From Paenibacillus_AA sp045062745 (lineage in GTDB: Bacteria > Bacillota > Bacilli > Paenibacillales > NBRC-103111), in assembly GCF_045062745.1 (NCBI RefSeq), contig NZ_JBJGED010000025.1:56589-120588 (forward strand): a DNA stretch of 64,000 nucleotides, in the 5' to 3' direction. The notes beneath the pieces were generated by a model. The model was not told where the DNA came from. It saw nothing but the letters and a program-made list of their open reading frames with translations, and did no database searches. Shown here piece by piece: positions 9,974-18,706 of the stretch. Position 1 is the stretch's first letter. Each line of letters starts with the position of its first letter. Position numbers and translations under genes: made by a program.

Positions 9974-11203
9974 TTAATCCCCGATCGAGGCGAAAAATTG
10001 CTTCGTCTTCACAAGCCCGTCGACCAGCCGGTCGATGTCCTGCTCGGTGTTATACAAATAAAAGCTTGCTCTAGCGGTGGCATTCACATTCAGCCACCGC
10101 ATCAGCGGCTGGCAGCAATGATGGCCGGCGCGGATCGCGATGCCCTCCGCGTCGATCACCGTTGCCACGTCATGGGCATGAATGTCGGCGAGATTGAAGG
10201 TGACGAGCCCGGTGCGGCCTTCGCGCGGACCGTAGATCGTCAGCTCGTCGATCTGGGACAGACGCTCCACGGCATAAGCGGCGAGCGCCCGGTCATGCTC
10301 CAGGATGCGGTCGAGACCGATCTCCTGCAGGAAATCGATCGCGGCTCCCAAGCCGACGGCGCCGGCGATGATCGGCGTGCCGCCCTCGAACTTCCACGGC
10401 AAGTCCTTGAACGTGGAGTCGTACAAGTCGACGCGGTCAATCATCTCGCCGCCGAACTCGATCGGCTCCATCCGCTCGAGCAGCTCCTTCTTGCCGTACA
10501 GGGCGCCGATGCCGGTAGGCCCGCACATCTTGTGCCCCGAGAAGCCGTAGAAGTCGCAATCCAGATCCTGCACGTCGACCTTCATGTGCGGCGTGCTCTG
10601 GGCCCCGTCGACGACCATCTTGGCGCCGTGACGGTGTGCGATCGCGGCGATCTCCTTGACCGGATTCGTCACGCCGAGCACGTTGGAGACGTACACGACC
10701 GCGACGATCTTCGTCCGGTCCGTAATCGTCGCTTCGACGTCCGCGAGCGAGATCGAACCATCCTCTTGCAGAGGAATATATTTCAGCGTGGCTCCGGTCT
10801 TCCGAGCGACCTGCTGCCACGGAATTAGATTGCTGTGGTGCTCCATCGGCGTGATGACGATCTCGTCGCCTTCCCGGCACACTTCCCGCGCGTAGCTCGT
10901 CGCCACGAGATTGAGCGCCGTCGTCGTGCCGCGCGTGAAGATGATCTCCTCGCGCGACCGGGCGTTCAAGAACGCCGCCACCTTGTCGCGGGCTCCTTCG
11001 TAAGCGTCCGTGGCCCGGGAACCGAGCGTATGCACGCCGCGGTGAACGTTGGAATTGTCCAGCTCGTAATAGCGGCTCACCGCTTCGATCACCGGACGCG
11101 GCTTCTGCGACGTCGCCGCGCTGTCCAAGTAAACGAGCGGATGGCCGTTCACTTCCTGATGGAGAATCGGAAACAGTTCCCTAAGCTCGGCGCTGTTCAG
11201 CAT
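9974..11203 (-). CDS. sufS: Cysteine desulfurase SufS
   Basis: The 409-residue PLP enzyme takes sulfur from cysteine for Fe-S assembly. Visible motifs are YLDSAATSQKP near the N-terminus, TPMEHHSNLIPWQ, VVDGAQSTPHMKVD, the PLP-lysine segment FYGFSGHKMCGPTGIGALYG, and the active-site loop IAIRAGHHCCQPLMRW, which carries the persulfide cysteine. ATG 11203 overlaps the sufD stop (TAATG); the longer open frame upstream is the antisense-like continuation through sufD and is not used. Its usual partner gene sufU is not next to it. Confidence 0.97.
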   Translation of the reverse strand: MLNSAELRELFPILHQEVNGHPLVYLDSAATSQKPRPVIEAVSRYYELDNSNVHRGVHTLGSRATDAYEGARDKVAAFLNARSREEIIFTRGTTTALNLVATSYAREVCREGDEIVITPMEHHSNLIPWQQVARKTGATLKYIPLQEDGSISLADVEATITDRTKIVAVVYVSNVLGVTNPVKEIAAIAHRHGAKMVVDGAQSTPHMKVDVQDLDCDFYGFSGHKMCGPTGIGALYGKKELLERMEPIEFGGEMIDRVDLYDSTFKDLPWKFEGGTPIIAGAVGLGAAIDFLQEIGLDRILEHDRALAAYAVERLSQIDELTIYGPREGRTGLVTFNLADIHAHDVATVIDAEGIAIRAGHHCCQPLMRWLNVNATARASFYLYNTEQDIDRLVDGLVKTKQFFASIGD

Positions 11204-12504
11204 TATCCCAGCTTCCTTTCTACCAGTGCCTCGAGCTGCTTGCGCACGCTCTCTAGAGGCACTTCGGAGATGACCGGGGCGAGGAAGCCGTAGATGACGA
11301 GCCGTTCGGCTTCGACTCTCGGCACGCCGCGGGACATCAGATAGTAAATTTGCTCCGGATTGATCTGGCCTACGCTCGCCGCGTGACCCGCCTTCACATC
11401 GTCTTCGTCGATGAGCAGGATCGGGTTGGCGTCGCCGCGGGCTCTCGGGCTCAGCATGAGCACGCGCTCGGTTTGCTGCCCGTTCGCGCCGGTGGCGCCC
11501 TTCTCGATCTTCGTGATGCCGTTGATGATCGCGGTCGCTTCTTCCTTCATGACGGCGCGTGTGATCATCTGGCTCGGGGTTGCCTTGCCATAGTGAACCG
11601 CACGGGTCGTCTGGTTCAGCTTCTGCTCGCCGCGGCCGACGCTGATGACCTTCGCATCCGAGTCGGAGCCGTTGCCCTTCAGGATGGAGGTCGTGTCCGC
11701 CATCGCATTCCCGCTGTTCAGCTCGCCGATGATCCATTCGATCTTGCTGTCGTTCTCGAGCACCGCGCGACGGTACGTAATATCGGTCGCTCCGGCGCCG
11801 AAGTTGTGAATCGAGGCGAATGTGACTTGAGCGCCCGGCTTGGCGATCACTTCTACCACACCGTTATGCACGAGCTCCAGGCCGTCCGCGGAGAAGTAAT
11901 TGTCCACGTAGGTCACCGAGCTGTTCGCCTCGGCGACGATCAGCACGTGCGGCGCGATCGCGGCATCCGCGTCGTCGGCGTAGAACAGCGCCTGCAGCGG
12001 CAAGTCCACCTGCACGCCGCGCGGCACGTACAGGAACACCCCGCCGTTCCACATGGCGGCATGCAGCGCGGTCAGCCGGTTCTCGTCAGCCTTCACGACC
12101 GACAGGAAGTGCTTGCGCACGAGATCGCAATGGGTCTGCAGCGCGGACTCGAGGTCCGTGAACACGACGCCTTGGGCGGCGAGTCGATCGCTCACATGCT
12201 TGAACGCCAGGCCGGAATTGCGCTGCACGAGCACACTCGCGGCGTCGCCGTCTTCTTGCAGCAAATCCCTCACCTGCTGCGGCAGCTGATTCACGTCCGT
12301 CCACAGGGCCGTTTCTTTATAGGAACCGAAAGCGTCCAGCTTCCAGCGGTCAATCCGGGTCTTCTCCAATTTGGGCAGTTCCAACGAACCGGCCGATTCC
12401 AATGCTTGCACACGCAAATCCTGCATCCATTGCGGTTCTTGCTTGCGAGCGGACAATTGAGCGATGGAATCGCGGTCGATTGGAAGAACGGTATTTAAGC
12501 TCAT
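11203..12504 (-). CDS. sufD: Fe-S cluster assembly protein SufD
   Basis: The 433-residue SufD is a paralogue of SufB. Features include KQEPQWMQDLRVQALESAGSLELPKLEKTRIDRWKLD, GVFLYVPRGVQVDLPLQALFYADDADAAIAPHVLIVAE and a C-terminal ALVERKLG. It pairs with SufB and the SufC ATPase and helps bring iron into the scaffold. ATG 12504 has AGGAGG nine bases upstream. It overlaps sufS by one base and lies 60 nt downstream of sufC. Confidence 0.96.
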   Translation of the reverse strand: MSLNTVLPIDRDSIAQLSARKQEPQWMQDLRVQALESAGSLELPKLEKTRIDRWKLDAFGSYKETALWTDVNQLPQQVRDLLQEDGDAASVLVQRNSGLAFKHVSDRLAAQGVVFTDLESALQTHCDLVRKHFLSVVKADENRLTALHAAMWNGGVFLYVPRGVQVDLPLQALFYADDADAAIAPHVLIVAEANSSVTYVDNYFSADGLELVHNGVVEVIAKPGAQVTFASIHNFGAGATDITYRRAVLENDSKIEWIIGELNSGNAMADTTSILKGNGSDSDAKVISVGRGEQKLNQTTRAVHYGKATPSQMITRAVMKEEATAIINGITKIEKGATGANGQQTERVLMLSPRARGDANPILLIDEDDVKAGHAASVGQINPEQIYYLMSRGVPRVEAERLVIYGFLAPVISEVPLESVRKQLEALVERKLG

Positions 12505-12564
12505 TTTCCATTTCCTCCTGATCGTTTAAGCCTTAACGCCTCACACGGATGGGCTAAGGACCTT

Positions 12565-13353
12565 TTATGCTTCTTGACCAACGGTTTCATCCACAATGCC
12601 CAGTTCTTCCTTAATCCAATCGTAGCCTTCCGCCTCCAGACGCTCGGCGAGCTCCGGACCGCCCGATTTCACGATGCGGCCTTGCATCATCACATGCACG
12701 AAGTCCGGCTTCACGTAGTTCAGCAGGCGCTGATAGTGGGTAATGATCAGGAAGGCGCGATCCTCGCTGCGCATCGCATTGACGCCTTCCGCCACGATCC
12801 GCAGCGCGTCGATGTCGAGGCCGGAGTCGATCTCGTCGAGAATGACGATCTTCGGCTCGAGCAGCATCATCTGCAGAATCTCGTTCCGCTTCTTCTCCCC
12901 GCCGGAGAAGCCTTCGTTCAGATAACGATGGGCAAACTCCGGGTTCATCTCCAGCTGCTTCATCTTGCCCTCCATCTGGCGGATGAACTTGATGAGGGAA
13001 ATCTCGTTGCCTTCCTCGCGGCGGGCATTGATCGCGCTGCGCAGGAAGTCGGAGTTCGTCACGCCGGCGATCTCGCTCGGATACTGCATCGCCAGGAACA
13101 GACCGGCGCGGGCGCGCTCGTCTACCGCCATCTCCAGCACATCTTCTCCGTCCAGCGTAACGCGGCCGTCCGTCACTTCATATTTGGGATGCCCCATAAG
13201 CGCGGAAGCGAGCGTACTTTTCCCGGTTCCGTTCGGACCCATGATCGCGTGCACTTCGCCCCCGTTAATTTTCAGCTCGATGCCTTTCAGAATTTCCTTG
13301 TCTTCAATAGAAGCTCGCAAGCCGTCTATGACGAATTGTGGTGAATTAGCCAT
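12565..13353 (-). CDS. sufC: Fe-S cluster assembly ATPase SufC
   Basis: The 262-residue ABC-type ATPase powers the SufBC2D complex. Motifs in order are Walker A GPNGTGKSTLASALMGHP, signature FSGGEKKRNEILQMM, Walker B KIVILDEIDSGLDIDALR and the switch histidine in FLIITHYQRLL. The start is ATG 13353 (MANSPQFVIDG) with GGAGGGA upstream; the longer open frame upstream is leader. It is the first gene of the suf operon, behind a TATAAT box and overlapping Fur-like sites at 13395-13417. Confidence 0.97.
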   Translation of the reverse strand: MANSPQFVIDGLRASIEDKEILKGIELKINGGEVHAIMGPNGTGKSTLASALMGHPKYEVTDGRVTLDGEDVLEMAVDERARAGLFLAMQYPSEIAGVTNSDFLRSAINARREEGNEISLIKFIRQMEGKMKQLEMNPEFAHRYLNEGFSGGEKKRNEILQMMLLEPKIVILDEIDSGLDIDALRIVAEGVNAMRSEDRAFLIITHYQRLLNYVKPDFVHVMMQGRIVKSGGPELAERLEAEGYDWIKEELGIVDETVGQEA

Positions 13354-13394
13354 TTGTACTGTTCCCTCCGAGGCGTAATTTGGAATCATTCTTA

Positions 13395-13432
13395 AATGAT
13401 TCTCATTGATTCTCAATAATAACTTTATTATA
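13395..13432 (-). promoter_or_regulatory. suf promoter (-10) with two overlapping Fur-like boxes
   Basis: On the minus strand TATAAT lies at 13432-13427. Just downstream of the expected transcription start are two overlapping inverted repeats offset by 10 nt: AATGATTCTCATT (13395-13407) and ATTGATTCTCAAT (13405-13417). Each has 5-bp arms around TTC and resembles Fur operators. The -35 is poor (TTCTCT, 17-nt spacing). A repressor bound there would block sufCDSB under iron-replete conditions. Confidence 0.55.
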
Positions 13433-13489
13433 ACCGATCTTGTCGAACAAGAGAAGCCTAAGCCCCTCCGGCCGACCCCGCACGTGACG

Positions 13490-14080
13490 CTAGCCCCGTC
13501 CAAGCTGCTTCAAGATGGCTTGCCGCTCCGCTTCGAATTGCTTGTCCGTCATCACGGGAGCTGCAACGCCCTCCATGGGCAAATGCTCCGGAAGCTTCAG
13601 CTCGATCCACGATTTGCATCCGTTGTACTCGGGGAGAATCGGCGCTTCCAAGGGGACCGCGAGCTTATAAACTCTTAGTAGTATGACGTGCAGCGGCTGT
13701 GTCTTCTTCCATTTTAGCCGTTCGGAAGCAAATTCATCCGTCCAGATATGGTAGTCGCGCAGCCGATCCAGCTCCTCCTGGCTCGTGACCTCGAGATCCC
13801 GGACCGCTTCCGCGTACGTCTCGATCTTCACGGTCGGTTGATCCGGCTGCCAGTCTGCGGTGGTCCGGTCGATAAGCTCCTGGCAGGCGTCCTTGAGCAG
13901 ATGCTTCTTTTGGTGCTCGTACGTCGGATATAAGAAGAAGCCGGTCTCGCGCAGCTCGAAATGCCGAGTCTCCTCGACGATGCCGCCTTTGCGCATAATC
14001 AGGATTTGACGCCCGCTCGCCAGCGCGTGAACGGCGGAAGCCCATTCTTTGAGGGCCGCGCGCTGCTCCGAAATCCTCAT
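13490..14080 (-). CDS. DUF1802 family protein
   Basis: The 196-residue cytoplasmic protein has the DUF1802 pattern: ALKEWASAVHALASGRQILIMRKGGIVEETRHFELRETGFFLYPTYEHQKKHLLK at the N-terminus and a second half with LHVILLRVYKL and YNGCKSWIEL. Function is unknown. The start is ATG 14080 (MRISEQ), eight bases after GGAGGTGG; the upstream ATG (MEVAKF) lies within that ribosome site. It is between the suf promoter and dps and is transcribed in the same direction as both. Confidence 0.75.
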   Translation of the reverse strand: MRISEQRAALKEWASAVHALASGRQILIMRKGGIVEETRHFELRETGFFLYPTYEHQKKHLLKDACQELIDRTTADWQPDQPTVKIETYAEAVRDLEVTSQEELDRLRDYHIWTDEFASERLKWKKTQPLHVILLRVYKLAVPLEAPILPEYNGCKSWIELKLPEHLPMEGVAAPVMTDKQFEAERQAILKQLGRG

Positions 14081-14159
14081 GAACTTTGCCACCTCCATCC
14101 AATCGATTATAGCGCTCCTGAGGAAGTCATTGCAAACGGATTGCCGGGAAAAAACGACA

Positions 14160-14190
14160 AAGACAGCCCCCAAAGGATGGGCTGTCTCGT
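14160..14190 (-). terminator. Intrinsic terminator of dps
   Basis: GACAGCCC (plus strand 14162-14169) pairs with GGGCTGTC (14179-14186). On the minus strand it is followed by TTTGTCGTTTTTTCCC. It lies 25-50 nt past the dps stop. Confidence 0.75.
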
Positions 14191-14212
14191 GCAGAATCGG
14201 CAGGAACGGACG

Positions 14213-14665
14213 TCAGCCGCTGAAGGCTTGAAGCATCCACACGTGCTTCTCGAGACTCGTCCGAATCCCGGTCAGCATGTCGGCTGTGCTCGAGTCGCCT
14301 TCCTTCTCGGCGGCTTCCACGCCCTTCTCCAGCTCCCCGATCATCGTCTCGAAATCCGCGATCGTCGCCTTCACCATCTGATCGGCCGACTCGCCGCCCT
14401 TCGCTTCCTTGACGGAAGCGAGCGACAGCTGATCCTTCAGCATCGAGGCGGGTTTGCCCTTCAGCGCCAGAATGCGCTCGGCCAGGAGGTCCATCGTGCT
14501 GCCCGCCTCCGTGTACAGCTCCTCGAACTTCGCATGCAGCGTGAAGAAGTCGGCGCCTTTCACATACCAGTGAAAATGGTGCAGCTTCATATACAGGACG
14601 CTCCAGTTCGCGACCTGCTTGTTCAGTACGTCTACGATCGACATTGTGGCAGTTGTTGGGGACAT
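14213..14665 (-). CDS. dps: Dps/ferritin-like DNA-protecting protein
   Basis: The 150-residue four-helix protein has the Dps ferroxidase signature LHHFHWYVKGADFFTLHAKFEELYTE (about residues 31-56), with the conserved His, Asp and Glu ligands. It ends in KHVWMLQAFSG. Dps dodecamers oxidise and store iron using hydrogen peroxide and protect DNA. ATG 14665 follows AGGAGG by nine bases; a second ATG 21 nt downstream is also possible. No PerR-like box was seen in its upstream region, unlike the peroxidase operon at 28 kb. Confidence 0.92.
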   Translation of the reverse strand: MSPTTATMSIVDVLNKQVANWSVLYMKLHHFHWYVKGADFFTLHAKFEELYTEAGSTMDLLAERILALKGKPASMLKDQLSLASVKEAKGGESADQMVKATIADFETMIGELEKGVEAAEKEGDSSTADMLTGIRTSLEKHVWMLQAFSG

Positions 14666-14755
14666 GTGCCCGCGCCTCCTTAAGGTTAGTTGAATGCTTA
14701 TTCGTGGGATATCCTGTAGGGTAGCACCGATTGACCCGGATTATGTGCGCGCTAT

Positions 14756-14783
14756 TTGCACGAGTTTCCGAATCGCTTATACT
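14756..14783 (+). promoter_or_regulatory. Promoter for mtnK-mtnA
   Basis: TTGCAC (14756-14761) and TATACT (14778-14783) are separated by 16 nt, about 93 nt before the mtnK start. No SAM-I riboswitch features (for example a kink-turn stem with a terminator) lie between. Confidence 0.5.
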
Positions 14784-14875
14784 AGGGAAAGTACCCGTCA
14801 TGCGACGTAAACCTGCGAGGGCAGCGGCGTTGTACGGGAACCCCAGATTTCAGCGATTTTTTGGAGGTGCTCCAT

Positions 14876-16081
14876 TTGTCCCAATACCATCCTTTGACTG
14901 AACATGAGGCGATCGCCTTTGCCCGGACGATTCCGGATTTGTTCCGCTCCGATGCGGACTTGACCTGCCGCGAGATCGGCGACGGCAACCTGAACTTGGT
15001 GTTCCATATCCAGGACCGCGGTTCCTCCGCGAGCGTCATCCTGAAGCAAGCTCTTCCGTATGCGAAGGTCGTCGGCGAATCGTGGCCGCTTACGCTCGAT
15101 CGGGCCCGGATCGAGAGCGAAGCGCTGCAGATTCAAGGGAACCTGTGCCCGAATCTCGTCCCGAAGGTATACGCCTACGTGCCGGAGCTCGCCCTGACCG
15201 TCATGGAAGACTTGAGCGATCATGTCATCATGCGCCGGGGGCTGATGGAAGGCAACCGGTACCCGCTGTTCGCCGGACATATCGGGACGTTTCTGGCCCA
15301 TACTCTCTTTTACACATCCGACCTCGGAATGAATCAGCAGAGTAAAAAAATGCAAGTGAAGCAGTTCATCAACCCGGAATTGTGCAAAATAACGGAAGAC
15401 TTGATCTTCGACGATCCGTACACCGACTCTCCGAACAACAGCTTCGAGGAAGCGATCCGGGATGAGGCGGAGGCGCTCTGGTCGGACACCGAACTGCACC
15501 TGGAGGTCGCCCGGCTGCGCCACGGCTTCCTGACGAAGGCTCAGGCGCTGCTGCACGGCGATCTGCACACCGGCAGCATCTTCATTACCCCGGAGTCGAC
15601 CAAGGTCATCGATCCGGAGTTCGCGTACTACGGCCCGATGGGCTTCGATATCGGCGCGGTGCTCGCGAACCTGCTGTTGAACTACGCGGCGCGCGAAGGG
15701 CTGAGCGCCACCGAGGCCGAGCGGGCGGACTACCGCCGCTATTTGCTCGATACGGCGCGCGATGTGTGGACGCGGTTCGAGCGCGATTTCCGGGCGCTGT
15801 GGGACGAGCACGGCGTCGACCGCATCTCGGGCACGCCCGGCTTCCAGGACGCGTACATGCAGGAGCTGCTGCAGGACACGTTCGGCTACGCCGGCTGCAA
15901 GATGGTGCGCCGCGTCGTAGGCTTGGCCCACGTCGCGGACATCGACAAGATCGCCGATGCCGCCAGCCGGGAGAGGGCGCAGCGCATCGCGCTCGCCATC
16001 GGCAAGACGCTCATTCGGCGCCACCGGCTCGTGACCTCGATCGAAGAGATGCTGCATGTCGCGGAGACGGCCGTGAGATGA
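14876..16081 (+). CDS. mtnK: 5-methylthioribose kinase
   Basis: The 401-residue kinase of the APH/choline-kinase fold phosphorylates methylthioribose in methionine salvage. Visible are SVILKQALPYAKVVGESWPLTLDRARIESEAL, the catalytic loop LLHGDLHTGSIFITPESTKVIDPEFAYYGPMGFDIG (about 224-260) and QELLQDTFGYAGCKMVRRVVGLAHVADI. The start is TTG 14876 (MSQYHPLTEHEA), eight bases after GGAGG; the TTG at 14861 falls within the ribosome-site region. mtnA follows after 35 nt, so the two form an operon. Confidence 0.95.
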   Translation: MSQYHPLTEHEAIAFARTIPDLFRSDADLTCREIGDGNLNLVFHIQDRGSSASVILKQALPYAKVVGESWPLTLDRARIESEALQIQGNLCPNLVPKVYAYVPELALTVMEDLSDHVIMRRGLMEGNRYPLFAGHIGTFLAHTLFYTSDLGMNQQSKKMQVKQFINPELCKITEDLIFDDPYTDSPNNSFEEAIRDEAEALWSDTELHLEVARLRHGFLTKAQALLHGDLHTGSIFITPESTKVIDPEFAYYGPMGFDIGAVLANLLLNYAAREGLSATEAERADYRRYLLDTARDVWTRFERDFRALWDEHGVDRISGTPGFQDAYMQELLQDTFGYAGCKMVRRVVGLAHVADIDKIADAASRERAQRIALAIGKTLIRRHRLVTSIEEMLHVAETAVR

Positions 16082-16116
16082 CCGGCAACAGCCGGAAGAG
16101 GAGGAGGTTCATACGT

Positions 16117-17241
16117 ATGAAGCCTGAAGGAATATCATCGCCTCAACCCGCCGCATCTGAAGCGACCCGTGCCATGGAAGGCGCGCTGCAGTCCGTCCGC
16201 TGGGCCGGCGACCATCTCGATCTGCTCGATCAGCGGCTGTTGCCCGAGGAGATCGTCTACCTGCGGCTGACGAGCGCCGAGGACGTGTGGGACGCGATCC
16301 GCCACCTGAAGGTGCGGGGCGCGCCCGCCATCGGCATCGCGGCGGCGTATGGGGTGTATCTCGGCGTGCGCGGCGTCGCTGACGGCGGTGACGCCGCAGC
16401 CCGCTTCTTGACCGAAGTGGAGCGGCAGGCCGATTACTTGGCCACGTCGCGGCCCACGGCGGTCAATCTGTTCTGGGCGCTCGACCGGCTGAAGCGGCGG
16501 GCGGAGACGCTTGTGCGCGTGGAGCGGGAAACCGGTCTCGACCGGCTGAAGGCGGCCCTGCTCGACGAGGCGAGGCAGATCCAGGCCGAGGACGAGGAGA
16601 CGTGCCGCCTGATCGGCGAGCACGCGCTCACGCTGTTCGAGGACGGCATGGGCGTCCTCACGCACTGCAACGCCGGCGGGCTCGCGACGGCGAAGTATGG
16701 GACGGCGCTTGCGCCGATGTACTTGGCGCACGAGCGCGGCATCGCGCTGCGCGTGTTCGCCGACGAGACGCGGCCGGTGCTGCAGGGCGCCCGGCTGACG
16801 GCGTTCGAGCTGCAGCAGGCCGGCATCGACGTGACGCTCATCTGCGACAACATGGCCGGCATGGTCATGTCGAAGGGCTGGGTGCAGGCGGTCATCGTAG
16901 GCACCGACCGCGTGGCCGCGAACGGCGACGTGGCCAACAAGATCGGCACGTACAGCGTCGCCGTCCTGGCGAAGGCGCACGGCATCCCGTTCTATGTAGC
17001 GTGCCCGATGTCGACGATCGACCTGAACACGCCGACCGGGGCGGAGATTCCGATCGAGGAGCGTCACGAAGACGAGATCACGCAGGGCTTCGGCAAACGG
17101 ACCGCTCCGGTCGGGATCAAGGTGTTCAATCCGGCCTTCGACGTCACCCCGCACGAGTATGTCACGGCGATCATTACCGAAAAGGGCATCGTTCGCGCCC
17201 CTTATACGGACAATCTCCGGGTTCTGTTCGACGAGTCCTGA
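16117..17241 (+). CDS. mtnA: S-methyl-5-thioribose-1-phosphate isomerase
   Basis: The 374-residue enzyme isomerises methylthioribose-1-phosphate to methylthioribulose-1-phosphate, the step after MtnK. It belongs to the eIF2B-like fold. Motifs are HLKVRGAPAIGIAAAYGVYLG, the catalytic-cysteine segment VLTHCNAGGLATAKYGTALAPMYLA (Cys near 182), DNMAGMVMSKGWVQAVIVGTDRVAANGDVANKIGTYSVA with the catalytic Asp, and the C-terminal NPAFDVTPHEYVTAIITEKGI. ATG 16117 has AGGAGG upstream. A strong terminator follows. Confidence 0.96.
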   Translation: MKPEGISSPQPAASEATRAMEGALQSVRWAGDHLDLLDQRLLPEEIVYLRLTSAEDVWDAIRHLKVRGAPAIGIAAAYGVYLGVRGVADGGDAAARFLTEVERQADYLATSRPTAVNLFWALDRLKRRAETLVRVERETGLDRLKAALLDEARQIQAEDEETCRLIGEHALTLFEDGMGVLTHCNAGGLATAKYGTALAPMYLAHERGIALRVFADETRPVLQGARLTAFELQQAGIDVTLICDNMAGMVMSKGWVQAVIVGTDRVAANGDVANKIGTYSVAVLAKAHGIPFYVACPMSTIDLNTPTGAEIPIEERHEDEITQGFGKRTAPVGIKVFNPAFDVTPHEYVTAIITEKGIVRAPYTDNLRVLFDES

Positions 17242-17260
17242 CCGTCCGCCGTCCCCTAGA

Positions 17261-17302
17261 CGCACAACAACCGTCCGATCCCGGACGGTTGTTGTGCGTT
17301 TT
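17261..17302 (+). terminator. Intrinsic terminator of mtnKA
   Basis: An 18-bp perfect stem (CGCACAACAACCGTCCG and its complement) with a short loop is followed by TTTT. Confidence 0.9.
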
Positions 17303-17389
17303 AGCGAACCCCTCCCCCCACAATTCGCCGACCCGCTACGAATGGTATAGGCAAACTATCCAATCTAGGCATAACAGGAGGAGTGACCG

Positions 17390-17758
17390 ATGATACGATG
17401 CGGAGAACGTATGGCAGCCTTGCGCGTTAAGCTCGGCCTCACCCAAGAGGAGCTGGCGGGCAAGCTCGGCATATCCAGAGCCGCCCTGTCCCATTACGAA
17501 ACAAACCGGAGAGAGCCGGATTACATGACGCTGTGCACGATCGCAGACTATTATCAAGTGTCGTTGGATTATATTATGTGCCGGACGGATGAACCGGCAC
17601 TTCGGCAGGAGCCGGGCGCCGCTCCGGTCGAGCTAAGCGCAGGCGTATCCGATTCACGGCCGCTGATGGTCGATGGCGAGCCGCTCACGCGGGAACAGGT
17701 GGACCGGCTGATCACGAGCGTCCGTCTGGAGCGGAACGCCCCCGTTCAGTCCCGGTAA
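17390..17758 (+). CDS. XRE-family helix-turn-helix regulator
   Basis: The 122-residue protein has an N-terminal XRE DNA-binding domain (MAALRVKLGLTQEELAGKLGISRAALSHYETNRREPDYMTLCTIADYYQVSLDYIM, residues 8-63). A short C-terminal tail of no recognised domain ends in LTREQVDRLITSVRLERN. This resembles small SinR/phage-repressor-type regulators. ATG 17390 is preceded by AGGAGGAGTG. It is monocistronic with its stop 10 nt from the convergent glycosyltransferase; its targets are unknown. Confidence 0.88.
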   Translation: MIRCGERMAALRVKLGLTQEELAGKLGISRAALSHYETNRREPDYMTLCTIADYYQVSLDYIMCRTDEPALRQEPGAAPVELSAGVSDSRPLMVDGEPLTREQVDRLITSVRLERNAPVQSR

Positions 17759-17768
17759 TCTTCCAAGT

Positions 17769-18611
17769 TTAATCTTCATGAAGCGCATAGCGGGAAATGA
17801 TGGGCAATCCGTCCCACTCGCGCTCGCTGTCCGCCTGACGGCTCCGTACGTCCGGCTCCTCCAGCAGGAGGAAGAAATTTTTGGTCGGCAGCGCCCCGAG
17901 GTTGTGCTTGACCGACAACTTGTCCAAGTAATGCCGCATGCCGTTCAAATCGCTCGACATATTGCCCCCTTGCTGCGAAAATGCATACAACACCGTAGCC
18001 GCCGGCACCCGCTTCACCCGGAACTCGGCCGCCGCCCGCAAATAAAAGTCCCAGTCCCAGTAATGGTAAACGTCCGGGTCGAACGGTCCAAGCGTTTCGT
18101 GGATCGACTTGCGGTACAGGATGCCGGACGGCACGAACGTCGAAAATTTCCTCATCGCTTCCGGGTCGTAACGGTAAGCGAACAACCGGCGGCTAGTCGG
18201 GATACGCGTACGCCCCTCCAGCCGATAATCGAAAATCTCCACGTCGGAGTAGACCAAGTCGTATCCTTCGAGCTCCCGCACCATACGAGCCAGATGGCTC
18301 GGCAGGAGCAAATCGTCGTCGTCGCACAGAAGAATGAGCTCGCCGGCCGCTTGTTTGACTCCCTCGTTCCGGGCATGCACATGCTTGCGGTTGTCCGGGA
18401 GATCGATCAGGCGGACGCTTAGCTCCGGGTACATGGCGATTACGGACGTCACCGATTCGCCGCAATCGTTGACCACGATCACTTCGAAGTCCGTGAATGT
18501 CTGCCGGACGAGCGATTCCAGCAGCTCGGCCAGCCCATGCAGGCGGTTATATGTAGGGATGACGACGGATACGAGCGGCTCCCCCGTTGCGGATTGTGGA
18601 ATTGTCTCCAT
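17769..18611 (-). CDS. Family 2 glycosyltransferase
   Basis: The 280-residue cytoplasmic enzyme has the GT-A core: PLVSVVIPTYNRLHGLAELLESLVRQTFTDFEVIVVND at residues 12-50, nucleotide-sugar and metal-binding ELILLCDDDDLLLPSHLARM near 90-110, and an acceptor-side motif HYWDWDFYLRAAAEFRV near 195. No membrane helix is seen. It would transfer a sugar from a nucleotide donor, probably to a surface glycan; donor and acceptor are not predictable. ATG 18611 has GAGAGGAAAGG upstream. Confidence 0.88.
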   Translation of the reverse strand: METIPQSATGEPLVSVVIPTYNRLHGLAELLESLVRQTFTDFEVIVVNDCGESVTSVIAMYPELSVRLIDLPDNRKHVHARNEGVKQAAGELILLCDDDDLLLPSHLARMVRELEGYDLVYSDVEIFDYRLEGRTRIPTSRRLFAYRYDPEAMRKFSTFVPSGILYRKSIHETLGPFDPDVYHYWDWDFYLRAAAEFRVKRVPAATVLYAFSQQGGNMSSDLNGMRHYLDKLSVKHNLGALPTKNFFLLLEEPDVRSRQADSEREWDGLPIISRYALHED

Positions 18612-18677
18612 GCGGCCTTTCCTCTCCTCAGCACATTGTTTTGATAACGATTATACTACATGTCCGCCTTCCGCATG

Positions 18678-18704
18678 AAAAAAGAACGAGAGCAGGTCTC
18701 GTTC
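18678..18704 (-). terminator. Intrinsic terminator of the YunC-like gene
   Basis: GAACGAG/CTCGTTC hairpin with a run of T on the minus strand, immediately after the stop codon at 18707. Confidence 0.7.
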
Positions 18705-18706
18705 CG

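Noticed and set aside
9974..11737. SufS with a 178-residue N-terminal extension
   Set aside because: The extra part is an out-of-frame reading of sufD with biased composition. The start at 11203 overlaps the sufD stop and gives the usual SufS length.
14690..14875. SAM-I riboswitch before the methionine-salvage operon
   Set aside because: The leader is short and shows neither the conserved SAM-I core nor a terminator before mtnK; only a plain promoter was seen.
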